From assembly GCA_018894105.1 (NCBI GenBank), contig CM032121.1, positions 25,574,230 to 25,638,229 on the forward strand: a DNA stretch of 64,000 nt. Reading direction: 5' to 3'. Numbering within the stretch: the first letter of the stretch is position 1; every line of letters starts with the position of its first letter. Both the position numbers and the translations under genes were made by a program. The stretch comes from Jacaranda mimosifolia (taxonomy: Eukaryota; Streptophyta; Magnoliopsida; Lamiales; Bignoniaceae). The notes beneath the pieces were generated by a model. The model saw only the letters and a list, made by a program, of their open reading frames with translations. It was not told the DNA's origin and did not search any database. This document shows positions 46,680-59,813 of this stretch, piece after piece.

Positions 46680-49600
46680 CTATGAAAACATCACAATGGC
46701 GTAAAATAAATTAGAACAAGCATATGAAACATCAGCCAAAAACTGTGAGGCATTCTGCAAAGTCTCCAAGTTAGATTGTCGTCGCTTGCCAAAAAATACT
46801 TGATTCCGTTGATTCCAAATGGACCAACAACACACAAGCATGAGCTCAAAAAGGTGTGGCTTGAGAATATGGTAAGCTGAACGGAGATAACTCTCTACAT
46901 TATCCTTCAATTGTTGAAACACCTTATGTGGTATATTCAATAAAGCCCAAAACTGTCTAGAAAAGTCACAATTAAAGAAAAGATGTAAGGATGTCTCCAT
47001 ATCACCACCACATAAATAACAAGGTCCAGTTGTGACAACTCCCCTCTTAGCAAGATTATCACAACTCGAAAGGGCATTAAAACACAAGCAGCATGAAAAA
47101 TTTTTGACCTTAGGAGGCAACTTTTGAGCCCATATAAACATGTAATTCCGTCTCTGCATGGTACTGGAATAGCCTCTCAACACCATCAAGCATTGTTTTT
47201 CTACATCTCGTGCCAAAAAGTATGCACTTTTCACTGAAAATTTACCATTCTTCCTATAGTGCCAAATAAGAGTATCTTCATTATGTAAGTCAGCCAGTAG
47301 AATTGAGATAATAGAACTGATATCAGCCTCATCAAAATTAGAATGAATTAAATCCTCGTTCCATATTGAAAGATTGAAATTAATAGGATCCAAAACTATG
47401 CAATCCAATGGTAAGGAGGAACCCAATGAAAAAATTTGAAAGAAAGAAGTTTTAGGAATCCATGGATCATGAAAAACTCAAACATTGTGTCTATTTCCAA
47501 TCCTGTAAAGCAAACCCTTCAAAATTAAAGATTTTGTGTCCCAAATGCCTTTCCAAATAAAAGAAGATGAAGAACCTCGTGTCGCCTCAAGAAATGTAGT
47601 GTGGGGAAAATACCTTGCTTTGAGTAATCTGCTAAGAGGGAGTTGAGGATGATGGATAAGCCTCCAACCCTATTTGGCAATCATAGAAATATTAAAGCTC
47701 TTTAAATCCCCAAATCTAAGACCTCCATTCTTCTTACTATCCCCAAGTCTCTCCCACCGAACTTAATGAATCTTGTTATTTCCCCTATTGCCCCGCCAGA
47801 AATTGGCCATCATGGATTCAACTTCTTGAAGTAAAGTAGTTGGCAATTTGAAACAACTCATAGCATAAGTAGGAATACTCTGAACCACAGATTTGAGCAA
47901 CACCTCCTTACTTGCTCTAGACAAGAATTTTTGCACTCCAACACTATATTTTATACCAAATTCATTCCCACATATATGCAAATACCTTTTTTTTTAATTT
48001 GCCAATCACCTCTAGAAGGCCTAAATATTTATTATGCTTTTCCTCTACCCACATACCCAAGATATGCTGAGTATGATGTGTCAAAGCTTGTGAAGCATTC
48101 TTGCTGAAAACAATAGTAGATTTCTGCAAATTAATAAGCTGTCCTGAAGCTAAAGCATAAATATCCAGCTCATCTTGAATAGCATAAGCACTATCCTCAG
48201 AAGCTTTACAAAAAATGAGAGTGTCATCTACAAAAAATAGATGAGAAACACTTGGTGCGTTCCTACAAATTTTGACTCCCATTAATTGCCATATAGGCTC
48301 ATGATATGAGAGAAAAGAACTCAAAGCCTCTGCACAAAAAAGAAACAGATAAGGTGACAAAGGGTCTCCTTGGCGAATTCCCCTGTGAGGATGAAAATAG
48401 CCATATTGTTCTCCATTGAGCATCATAGAATAAGAAACTATAGTGATACATCTCATAATGGTGTTAATAAAATGAGTGGTAAATCCAAAGTTCGTCATCA
48501 CACCTTCTAAGAATAGCCATTCAACCTTGTCATAGGCTTTACACATATCCAGTTTCATAGCCATAAATGCTTGTTGACCTCTAGTTTTACATTTCAAAAA
48601 ATGATTTAACTCATAAGCAATTAAAACATTATCAATAATGAGTCTAGAAAGCAGAAAAACAGACTGAGAGCTAGAAATAATCGACCCAAGAAAAGGATGA
48701 AGGCAATTAACTATAGACTTAGAAACTAGTTTATAAACAACATTGCAAAGACTGATAGGGCAGTAATGACTAATGACTTTCGGCTGAGCACATTTAGGAA
48801 TTAAAATAATATGTGTATATTTGAACTTAGGGTACTCAATACCATGATTCAAAAAATCAAGCACATACTTAGTTATGTCAGGGCCAACTATATCCCAAAA
48901 ATGTTGATAGAAAAGAGCCAGCATACCATCATGACCTAGATATTTGAGAGGGCACATCTGTTTTATGGCTTGAGTGACCTCATCCTTAGTGTATGGCTTC
49001 ATGAGTTTCTTATTTATACTATTGTCCACTTTTTGTTCAATGCGCCCAAAAATAGCATCCATAGCAACAGAAGACTGTTGTGAAGTCTGATAGAGTGAAT
49101 GAAGGTAAGAGTGAATGAAAGTAATCAAGAGCTACTATTTCCATCTGCTATTTAGACGTACACCAATTACCATTAGCATCCTTCAACCCATTAATCTGAT
49201 TAAATTTAAATCTAGAAGTTGCTTTTGCATGGATCCCTTTTTTAAATATTGATATTTGTATCTTTGTCTCCATAACACCTCTCCCCTATTAAGAAGTTCT
49301 TCTAATATGTTCCGAAAGTCAATAGCCTACTGCCGTGAAGTATCAGAAATTACACCAGACTGTAGTACTTCAATCTCTTGCCGTAAATCTGTAATTTGCC
49401 GGGTAACATTGCGAAGGATAAATAATTCTAGCGGAAATGCTTACTCAACAATTTCTTATCTTATCTCGGACTAAAATGGCAGCAAGAATATCATGATGAG
49501 GCATCCAACATTGTTCAATTATTCTAGCACATTCAGTAGATTTAAGCCACATGGCTTCAAATCTAAATTACCGCCGTTTAGCCGGAGAAAAACCAGGTGC

Positions 49601-50310
49601 AGTGTTTGAAAACTGTAGCAAAGCAGCTTGGTGATCAGAGGACTTAGTATGCAAATGATTAATATGAACATGAGGAAAAAGATTGACCCAAGATTTTGTA
49701 GCACATAACCTATCTAGCCATTCTCTTATGATATATGGAAATTTCCTTTTATCACACCAAGTGAATCGGTAGCCTGAAAATCCAAGATCGGAGAGGCCAA
49801 ACACGAACAATGCATGCCAAAATACATTTAATCTGCAATTAGGAACTGTAGCTCCACCTTACTTTTCGGAACGGCATACAACCTCATTGATGTCGCCAGC
49901 ACAAAGCCAAGGATGATGAGATTTCGAATTAAGCCACTGTAATAGTTCCTATAATTCTCTACGATAAACCGTCGAACGATTTCCATAAATCCAGGTAAAC
50001 CAAAAATTGTAATTGTGTAGATCATCATACATCATAGCATCAATATGGAACTTAGAATGTGATCGCAATATGACATGAATACTTTTACCACACATTAATC
50101 CAAAACCATCAGATTGGCCTTCAGCTGAAACAAACACTCCAAACATCCCTATAGAATCACGAAGACGTTCCATTTTTATCACAGAAGATTTAGTTTCCAT
50201 CAAAAAAATCAGTTGGGGTTTATATTATTTGATCAAAATTTTCATCTCTTGAACTACATAAGGGTGCCCCAAACCTCGGCAGTTCCAAATTAGAAAAATC
50301 ACGACTCTCG
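46680..50310 (-). pseudogene. LINE ORF2: endonuclease, reverse transcriptase, zf-RVT
   Basis: Endonuclease: IWNCRGLGHPYVVQEM near 50290, METKSSVIKM (Glu), GDINEVVCR near 49890, YRFTWCDKRKFPYIIREWLD and SSDHQAALL at 49640. RT: KYTHIILIPKC, KLDMCKAYDKVEW (48540), GIRQGDPLSPYLFLFCAEAL (48370) and LFFVDDTLIFCKAS (48230) with the catalytic FVDD intact. C-terminal zf-RVT: LPPKVKNFSCCLCFNALSSC and CYLCGGDMETSLHLFFNC (47120-46950). The protein nicks the target and primes cDNA there. Frame breaks occur near 49850, 49570-49130, 47965 and 47430. Confidence 0.9.
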
Positions 50311-51026
50311 CTGGGGCTACGACACAGGGTCCATCGATTCAGAATTAGGAGAAGTAGACGATGAACTTCACCCAAAATTTAATCTCTTGGCATTAGGTAG
50401 TTCAGGATCATCCTGGGAAAGTGTTGTAGCTTATGGGATCTTACGTTGCGACCTAACTGTAACTCAGCAATGAGAAGAATTAATGGCCGCATGTGTTCGT
50501 TTAGCACCCACTATGATTCCAGATGTGTCTTCTTCCACAGCTAATGGAACCTCAACTAAGGTTAAAGCGATTGCGATCATTTCCACAAGATATTGAAGCA
50601 ATCAATGTCTCCGAGTCATCGGCTATATCAGTTGCCACCTTATTACTGACATCAATAGGTAAGTGATTTGTGGAAGAATCAGGCACTCTATCCACTGAAG
50701 TCTTATTATGAGGAGGAGGATTGTGAATAGGAGCACTTAAACCAGATTAAGTCGGAGAATCAGTGATATGAGGGATACAATCAGTATCAAATGTCTTACT
50801 GTTCTGTATAGAGACACCAAAGGAGCCAAAAATGAAAGGGCCTCTAATTAAATTTGTTGAGATAGTGGATGAAAAGTGCAAGATATCCCCGAGAACAACT
50901 GATTACCTGTTGAAGGTCCAGGAATTTAACTGGAAAAGATTCTCATGGGAGCAGCTCATAGCCACGAACCAAATTGAGGTTCCTTCGTAGGATCAAAGGT
51001 ATCCTCATACTAAGTTGGACAATCGT

Positions 51027-51680
51027 TCATGATATATCCCATAATTCTGCACAAGTAGTAGTAGTTTGGTAGATGTCATAGCTAAACGAGACCACTGTTT
51101 GAATTCCAAAAGATGTCTCAATGCTTATAATTCTCGGGAAAGGATTACAAACATTCATTTGAACTCGTATCCTGATACAATCTATTGTAGAGTTATGTGA
51201 AGATCCCATATCAGCCTCAACAAAGCTCCCAATTTTGTTTCCAATATATTTGGCAATATTGATAGAACATTTATGAATAGGCAACCCACGAACTTGAATA
51301 ATGAATTCACACCAGTCTAAATTGACTAAACAAGGATAATCCCCCAGAAGTAAATCAGAAAGAATCAACAAGTGTTTATCAAACGACCATGAACAACCTT
51401 TGAGAACACGCTCTTTATCTTGGATATGATTAAATACAAATAGATAGTGGCCATGAGTGATCAGTTTCACATCCATTCCTTTACCTGGAGAGAAAACCTT
51501 TTTAACTGTATGGTAGAAAGCTTCAAAATTAACTGGCTTTGTGGTGAGTAATCTACCAACCAAAGTGAGTTCAAGATCAAGAGTATTTGGCATCCAAGTG
51601 TTATCCCGAATAACCAAATTCTCCTTCTTTGAGTCTGTCAAATTAATAGAAGGCCGAAATAGTGCATCAACTGATTCCAT
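51027..51680 (-). pseudogene. LINE ORF1 (DUF4283, zinc knuckle)
   Basis: The start MESVDALFRPSINLTDSKKE at 51680 follows an unrelated hydrophobic reading to 51773. The DUF4283-type RNA-binding domain shows LVGRLLTTKPVNFEAFYHTV, WSFDKHLLILSDL and FIIQVRGLPIHKCSINIAKY. After a frameshift near 51070 the zinc knuckle reads YLCRIMGYIMNDC (family CYLCGxxGHxxxDC, so Cys and His lost) and the frame continues YEDTFDPTKEPQFGSWLRA. It would coat the LINE RNA. Confidence 0.85.
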
Positions 51681-51780
51681 AAGCACCACCAGTGTAATAG
51701 TTAACGAAAGTGGACAACAATGAAGAGAAACACAGAAGTAACACCTACAGAAGAGGACACAGGAAAATAACACAAAGAAA

Positions 51781-54700
51781 GGAAGTTATGCACAAAAGTA
51801 AGTAGTTACACAATATGTACAGACTATGAAAAACTAACTGCTAAACAACAAAACAAAAGGATCTAGATTATGCAGGAAAACAAAGACATTAGGAATTATG
51901 ATATAGAATGTAACACAAAAATCCGAAAGAAAAACAACCGAGAGAAAGGGATGGAGTGGACACAGATGAAGATAAAGAACGTGCAACACTATATCAACAG
52001 AAAGCATTTACAACCTAAAACTAAAATATAGTAAAACATGAAAAGGTTGAACAGCCAAACGTAATGCACTCAGATTAGAATTAAGAACAAACTCCTATAG
52101 AAGATAGACAAAACTCCCATAGAAGAGAGACTGCAATGGTTTATTTTTGTCTTTTTCTGGGTAATAGATGATAATATTAATTTGACCCAATTTATATTGT
52201 ACTAAGCTTGGCAAATATCCCTACTCTCACTTAATTCTGAGTAAAGATTTGTGCCATATTCTAACTGTGGTTTAATCACAAAATGAAAGAATTTTTGCAC
52301 ATATGGAGAAGATGTAACTTAAATTCTATATTTTTGTAAGTAGAATCCCAATGAATTAGATTTTCCTATATCAAATCATAATTAAATCAATAAAAATCAA
52401 TCAAATCTCTACCAACTAAATCGTTTATACACATATAAAAAAATATATAGTATTTAAACATTAATTTTCACCATCCAATAATTGATCCCGAGACAAGGAA
52501 TAACCACTTATGCCAAAAGGCCGTTAATACTACCGAAACAACGCATGCAGCAAAAGTCAATTTGCAAGGTTTATAAGTTACAGCAAAATTTTTTCTCTTT
52601 CTTGCCCAAATGAGTATTTAATGTTTAATTCCCTGACAGTCTCCGATAATTACTTAAACGCAAAGAATTTTGAACATTTTTTAACTTTCATGCACTTTGG
52701 TAGATCAACCTATCCAAATTTGTAACGCAAATACAAGAAGAAATAGAAAGAATCTTTATCAAATGTAATGTACAAAACTATAAAGATAATCAAATTGTAA
52801 ACAAACTCACTTCAATAAATTAAAATTAATTAGTTGAACTCTTGTTAATTAAGGAAAAAAAAGACTAAATTGGAGTAGTAATATATTTAACTGGGCTCCA
52901 GAATCTTGAAGAGGGACACATGTTGGGCTGCTATCTGAATATGGTGATCAAGTCTATTAATCATTAAAAATAAGAAAAAAGAATGGCTAATCATTAAGAT
53001 AATTATTAGTGAAATAGAAAAAAAAAAAGAAGAGAAAATGAAGGAATTGGTACAAATAGTGGTTGGTATACTCGTGCTTTTCCCCTCTATTTATCTTTCA
53101 ACTTACTAGTATTTGTCAATCCCTGGTACGTTAATCTTCATTGGGTTACAATTGTCTTATCTCGATTTCTTACAATATTTACTACCAACATCATAGGGAC
53201 GGACTCATTAGTTTTGAAATTTCACAAATAAGGAATCTTATCATGTGTTGCAAGAGTGCACCATACGTATTCTTTTCTAAAAAGCCATAATATAGAATTT
53301 TTGAAATAAAAGAATACTTAAAAAATATGTAAGTATACAAAATTTTACTTCTTTGTCATTACTTTTTGTTTGAGATGTTAGAAAATAAAAAAGTATCTAA
53401 AAAGTACTAGAAAATTTTCTTATTAAGAAAAAAAGGTGGCTTTCACAATTAATGATAGTAACATTAAAATATATAAGAAAAAACTAGTAAACAGAAACCT
53501 TAAATAGAAATAATATCTAGGAAGAGAGAGAACCTGAATTTGAAATCATCAGAAGAGTTCATAAGCACAAACTCCAATGATTAAGTTCTACATCTTTCTC
53601 TTGATCTTTTCCTTATTAGAAACATACAATCACATAAATAACCTTGACAATAAATAAATTTGTAGTATTAAAACTTAAAGGAGTTCCAAATATACCAGTT
53701 AATCAAAATACTTATAACTTAAAATGAACAGTCTTTTAGGAATGTAATAAAGGATACAATTGATACCTTTTTGATTACTGTTACTGCAAGTTTGGTTTCT
53801 AATAGAAAAATAGGATAAGAAAGCCCCACTCAGGATAACCCCTAAGCTGAGATGCCACCAAATTCAGACTTAAATTAAAGCATAACAGATAACCAACAGA
53901 GCCCAAAGATTTCAACCAAATTCATATAGCAGCAACAAACTTCAAACTTAAAAGAACACTACTAGGGTGCCATATTTATATGCCATAAGTCTTCCAATAA
54001 CATTCAACATATCCACAATCTCAATTCTAAGCTACGAGTAGGTACAAACTTAGAGTGTCATATCATGAAACACAATATATATATGCCATTGATCTTAGAT
54101 TCAAACTAAACATATCACAACATCTCTAGGTCAAAGCAAAATTATCAGTTGAACCTATACGTACATATAATCACCTAATTTGTTACAGAGTAGTCCCATT
54201 GGGCCAAGTCATGAGCCCTCAATCCTCTTTTTCATACCTGTCTCGGAAGGAAATACAAGGCAATAGAAATGGGTAAGTCTAAAGGACTTAGCGAGGGAAA
54301 GTATACTAGCAGTCAAAAGGATTTGTCGAAGAAGAAGTAATTCAACAAAATATAAACTGGCATGATATAACAATTGTAAGTACGAATATGCTAGATCATA
54401 AATGTTATCAAACTCAACAATTGGAGCTCTCTCGATTTTTATTGCTCCCTAATCAGAGTACAAACGGAGCAAAACAAACCCAAGCATAATATGCAATCTA
54501 AATAACCCAAAGCATAACACGCATATCAGATTCTCTTTACCCCCCCCCATAATAGTACAATAATCAAAGCATGACAGCTCAGTATAGGCACGCGGCCCAA
54601 TAATATCTCCGTATATGTATCTATTGATACAACCAATAAACCAATTGCTGACAAGGCCACATAAATGCTGTACGGATTATAATCAAGTATGCTTGCAAGG

Positions 54701-56656
54701 CCAAACAAATAGTAACATAGATTGATTCAAAATATGCTGGTAAGGCTAAATAACGAGTATACAAAACGATTCAGATATGCCAAAAAGGCCAAGTAAATAA
54801 TATGTAGAATAGATTCAAATTCGACAATAACAGATAAGGTAATGAAAGTTCTTGGCTCTAGAACGGATACAACTATTTTTAATAGAGTCAAAATCAAAGG
54901 ATTCAAATAATCTAGGAATTTAAGCATTCAAGAGATTTGATGAATCAAGGAACGATAACTTCTTAGAAGAACATATTGGTTAGACCCTCACAGGGTATAT
55001 AGAACAACTAATAGATAACACAAGAATTCAAACAATCGAGGAATTCAAACAATCAAAGAGGTTTTACTTCCCAGAAGAAAGTTAAGCAGACCCTCACCTT
55101 AAACTCCTAAGTGATGGTAACTATGGTTGATAGCAATCGAAAGGAGAGTTATGGATATTGAAAAGAGGGGAATTAGTGGGAATGAGAGTTAAGATAATTT
55201 AGAGAAGGGGAAGAAGTGGGGAGGGAGTTATAAATAATGGGGGAAGAGTTATGGTTATCTATGCATATTCTGGGGCCATTTTATGCAAATCACATTTTAG
55301 TGTAGCAGTACAAAAACTACTTTTTGAGTATAAAGTCGCTTTATTTTTTATATAGTATAGATATATATTATTGCTCAATTTAGTTGCTCGTGAATATCTT
55401 AGGAATATTCAGATTCTTCTTAATTAATAAATAAAATAAACTTAACAAATATAAATATTTTTTCTAAAATTTAGGAAAACAACTATATCATGTTCCCTAG
55501 TAAAAAAGCTAAAATATATATTCATGTAAAATAGATTTTGATTTTTAAAATAATGATCAATTTAAACTTATAATTTCATTTTAACTTTGATACTGCCAAA
55601 ATTGATTATAAGGGCAATTCGATAAATTATTCTAAAAATGGCTCAATAGTTCAAAATCAATTAACTAAGTGGGAAGGCCAGAGAGCTCAAAAGATGACTT
55701 AAGAACATAAAGGGGGGGGGGGGGTAAAAAAACCTTAATGGGCCTAAGCCTATCAAGATTAAGAGCTATAACTACTGAGTCCTAGAAAAAAAACTTTGCG
55801 CATAAGAAATTGATGTTACTTGGAAATAGAGTAAGGTCCTAATTGAAAAATAGTAATTGGTCAGTTTTTTTGCTCTGCAACATGCCCAGAGAGATCTTTT
55901 CTTCTTGAAAGTTGTTCGGATTTAAGAGTTTTTGCAAATAATTCCCCCTCATCTGAGTTCTCTTTGAGACTTAATGTTTATAGCTTTTAGTCCTGATTGG
56001 GTTAGATCATTAGAACTTTTTTGTTTCTATTTATGAGTTTAGCTTGTCCATTGAGCTTTTCGGCCACTTTACTTAGTTAATTAATTTTAGGTTTTATATC
56101 ATTTTTGGTCAATTTATCAAAGATTCCTCTAGTCATTTTTTAGCAGTATCAAGACCCCATATTTTCGATAGGAAAATTTTAATTTTGTATTAAAAATATA
56201 TTACAATTTTAATTTGTTAATTTCTTCATTATTTTATCTTATTAAAGTAAGGTTATTAATTTATTAATTTTATCCGATTAAGATGGGTGAGTACAAGTAC
56301 GTGCTTAGGGTTGTTGATGGACTTGGAAGAATTCAATGTTGTTTTTATCTTGGGACTTTGGTGAATTTCCAAATGGAGCTATAAGGGTTGAAATGTTGAG
56401 AAGAAAGTCAAATCAAGTTGCAATCACGATTGATTCCGTCTTGGAGAAGAAAGGTCGGAGAGAGTAGGCCTGTTTTAGGCATCCATGGAGCTTTGAGGCT
56501 AGGCATGCACTGAGAGCACTTGTTGGGAGTTGAAGTTGGCACACCTACCGGCACTTGTGTAGGGAACCTGCACTGAGTTATCATTGGGCTCTATGTCAAG
56601 CATTCTTTGAGTGCCAGCACTGGGCACCCTATTAGGGCTTTTTTTTTGTGGAGAAG
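51781..56656. other. Long AT-rich stretch without a recognised gene
   Basis: No ORF resembles a protein. Visible items: a poly-C run (54541-54549), a poly-G run near 55711-55724, a plus-strand TATA-like GTTATAAATAATGG near 55225, and loosely repeated words between 54590 and 55100 (GCAAGGCCA, GGTAAGGCTAA, AAAGGCCAAG about 60-70 bp apart, and two GAAGAA…AGACCCTCAC blocks at 54966-54990 and 55073-55097). These suggest an old non-coding element, which I cannot classify. Confidence 0.4.
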
Positions 56657-59058
56657 TGAAGGAGTGTGTAGCACACAAATCCGTGAAATAAAGCAAATAA
56701 AGTTAAATCAAAACTTGTCTACACACCTCACAAGGATCAAATCATGCTGTAAAATGGATTTGGAAGAAGGTAAAATACCTTGAATGCTCAAAAATCCAAG
56801 GTAGAATGGAAGAAAGACTTAAACACTTCAAAGCTGTCTTCCTCAGGCACAGTAGTAACTCGACAACTTTTGCCTAACCAAAAAACCTCTGATCTGGATG
56901 AAATTTGGACACAACCTCCTCAACACCTTGGGGAAGCTCCAGTAAAAATTTCAGCAGAAATTGAATCCGGAAGGGTCTGGAATAAATGCTCCAAACAGAC
57001 TTCCCTGCAGTGGATCTCCAAAAAGCAAAGTTATCCAATTGTTGGCTGAAATTTGGACATAACCTCCTCAACACCTTAGAGAAGCTCTAGTAAATATTTC
57101 AGAAAAAAATGAATTTGAAAAGGTCCAAAAAAAATGCTCCAAACAGACTGCCTTACAGTGGATCTTCAAAAAGCAAAGCTATCTAATTATCTAGCCTTTA
57201 ATATGATGATCCACACACCATAGGCAAATTCCAATCAATCCATAGTTAGTTGGAAAACCAAGGAGTGAAGAAATGATGAAGGCTGAATTTTGGAGGGAAG
57301 AATGAGGAAGAAGGTGTGAAACTTCAACACATTAGTGAATCACACAATTTGGAGGGAGAATGAGAATCTAACAATTATAAAATGCAAGGTTGCTTGGCCG
57401 ACCACCTCTCTCCTATTTATAGGGAGGGAGGTGTGATGCAAGTTGGCATCACAACTCCCATGAGGTTTGCGCCAACTTGGCAAGGCAAGTTGCATGTGAA
57501 ATGTGAATTTCACTTGCATTTGAATTTCATTTGGAATCTTCATTTTAGCTCATGAAATGTCTTCCAAATAAATTTTAAATGCATTCCAAATGAACTATTT
57601 CATTTGAATTTTCCTCCAAAATTAATTCCTCACATTAATTAAATTAACTCTTTAATTTAATTAATTGGTGTTTACTTAACTCCTTAAGTTAATTAGCTTA
57701 ACTCCTTAAGCTATAAAGTGTTAACTTAACTCCTAAAGTTAACTTGACCAATTGATAGTCATATGGCACCAATTAAATTAACTCCTTAATTTAATTGATC
57801 TAATTTAACTCCTTAAATTATTTCGATCAATTTAACAATTAAATCAATCAAGCCGAAATGACAAAAAATTAGCCAACCGTTTTCCTACACAAAATCGGTC
57901 ACTAGGAATTTTTCTAACTCTTAGAAAATTCTCTTAATCAGATAGAACTTCCTATTAGATTTTATGTGTGACCCATTAGGTTCTACCATTTATTGGACAA
58001 GAGCACACAACTCTTGTGATATTTAGAATATCGAAATATTCACATAAGTTTAAACTCCTTTAAACTAAAAACTCAACTCAATTAATCTCTATTAATTGAA
58101 GAATACTCAATCTCTATGGTCGATGTCCAACCTCAAGCCCATGGAACCTAACTAATTGGCCAAAATGAATATGCTCTTAGAGAACCATTTTAGCTCTACA
58201 CTTGCTATGCAAATACGGTCTTTCCATCTCCTATCTCTTGAAAGAGGCCTAGGGCAAGATATTTTCTGGTTCCTTAATAACCTTAATAATTATGTTTCTA
58301 TTCTAATGTTTGATTCTCCTTTATGATCTCATCTTTGAAAAACTCATTTTTCAAATTGTCATACTACCTTGCGCAAGGATTTCATGGAATCAATCATTAT
58401 AAAATACATAGGAAATGCACTCGCCCTTCATAATGACGAGGAGATAGATCCCACCTTGGATCTCACAAATCTCTATGTCTAAGCTCATACCCAAGCTTAA
58501 CCCGGATGACCCGCAAAGTGATCAAGGAAGAGTCAAAGCAAGAGAACCTAAACATAAGGTTACCATAGATCCTCAGGTCAAAGGACTAATTATATGCACT
58601 AGTGTAAGCTGGAGAACTTGTCACTACTAACTTTCTACTGTGGCTATCTAGTGGATTTCTGGGTAGGCCTTTAGTGAATTTGTTATCTAAAAGCACCCAC
58701 TAACATGCACCCATGTCTAACATAGATTGCTCATGAAATGGAGAAATATCCAACCCTTTGAATTTATGCATCGTTAGTGGAAGTCTATTTGAATCTTAGA
58801 TGCCCTATCTCATAAGATTCTACGACTTGGAATATTTTAAGATCACGACTGTGTAAGACTTGTTTCATGATCACCACCCAGTGTGTGACCAAGTCCCATA
58901 GTCTTGTGTGGTCTAAGGGCTTCAACCAAATGCTAGTGAAGTAAAATAAGCATAAGATGAAGATGGCCGTTTATTATGAATATCATTTAATCAAGATTGT
59001 ATCGCAAGTGAAATAGTTTACATGCCAATTTAATTGGCTTCGAGGCACTATTCCAACA
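56657..59058 (-). repeat. 3' LTR of a second copia copy (D), 2402 bp
   Basis: The minus strand starts TGTTGGAATAG at 59058 and ends …CTTCA at 56657. It aligns with the 8930-11169 LTR but is more diverged. Its extra length is mostly explained by a tandem duplication at 56901-57196. The TATA region is at 57411-57425, with an imperfect version of the palindrome above it. A TGGGAGATTG polypurine tract follows at 59059. Confidence 0.85.
56901..57196 (-). repeat. 148-bp tandem duplication inside LTR D
   Basis: AAATTTGGACA plus CCTCCTCAACACCTT begins at 56901 and again at 57049. Each unit continues through CAAACAGACT and CAGTGGATCT. The units differ by many substitutions, so the duplication is old or the copy decays fast. 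Confidence 0.85.
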
Positions 59059-59813
59059 ATCTCCCACTTGCCCTATAAGCAATTCCCCATTAAGACCCAT
59101 CTTCTCAAGATGTCCTTCAAAGTCCTTTTGCATTAGGGGTTTTGTGAGTGGATCTACTATATTCTCTTATGAGGCTAGCTTCTCTACTTGAATGTTGCTT
59201 CTACCAATGATCTCCCAAATCAAATGATATCGCCCAAAAATGTGCTTGGATCACTGATGAGATCTTGGCTCTTTGGTTTGCGCTACTGACCTATTGTTGT
59301 CACAAAAGATAACTATAGGCTTTGTAATGCTAGGCACTATATCTAACTTTTGGATGAAGTTTTTCATCCAAACACCTTCCTTTGTAGCTTTTGAAGCTGC
59401 AATATATTTTGCCTTTGTGGTTGAATCAATTGTGGTGTCTTGTTTGGAACTCTTACAACTCATTGCGCCATCATTGAGGAAAAATATAAACACAGGAGTG
59501 GATTTTAGGTCATCGACATCAGATTGAAAACTAGAATCCGAAAATCCCTCGAGTTTAATTCTCTATTACTGTAAACCAAAAATAAATCCTTAGTCTTTCT
59601 CAAGTACTTGAGAATTGTTTTAACATCATTCCAACGACATTTACTCGGATCGGATTGAAATACTCGTAACACTTAGAGTATGTGCTACATCTAGCCTTGT
59701 ACATTGAACGGTATACATTATGCTCCCAATAGTGGACACATAAGGTATGTGGGACATTTTACGTTTCTCATCATCAGTCTTAGGGGCCATAGACTTAGAT
59801 AGACAAAGACCGT
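59059..59813 (-). pseudogene. copia pol fragment of copy D (RT end and RNase H)
   Basis: Reading down from 59813: CLSKSMAPKTDDEKRKMS, SIGSIMYTVQCTRLDVAHTL (RT-RNase H connection), SKQDTTIDSTTKAKYIAASK (family TTEAEYIAAS; the catalytic Glu is Lys), PIVIFCDNNRSVAQ, then to the C-terminus near 59095. The rest of pol is cut off at 59813 by an inverted LTR. Several stops. Confidence 0.85.

Larger units (their letters stand above)
46602..51780 (-). mobile_element. L1-type LINE (non-LTR retrotransposon)
   Basis: Minus-strand ORF1 (51680-51027) with a Gag-like DUF4283 domain and zinc knuckle, ORF2 (about 50310-46680) with endonuclease, RT and zf-RVT, a short 3' UTR, and a run of nine A residues on the minus strand at 46602-46611 that marks the 3' end. 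The 5' end is not fixed; it lies above 51680. No target duplication was found by eye. Damaged, hence inactive. Confidence 0.9.

Noticed and set aside
56780..57049. 89-codon plus-strand ORF
   Set aside because: Inside LTR D and destroyed in the neighbouring duplicate and in LTRs C and E.
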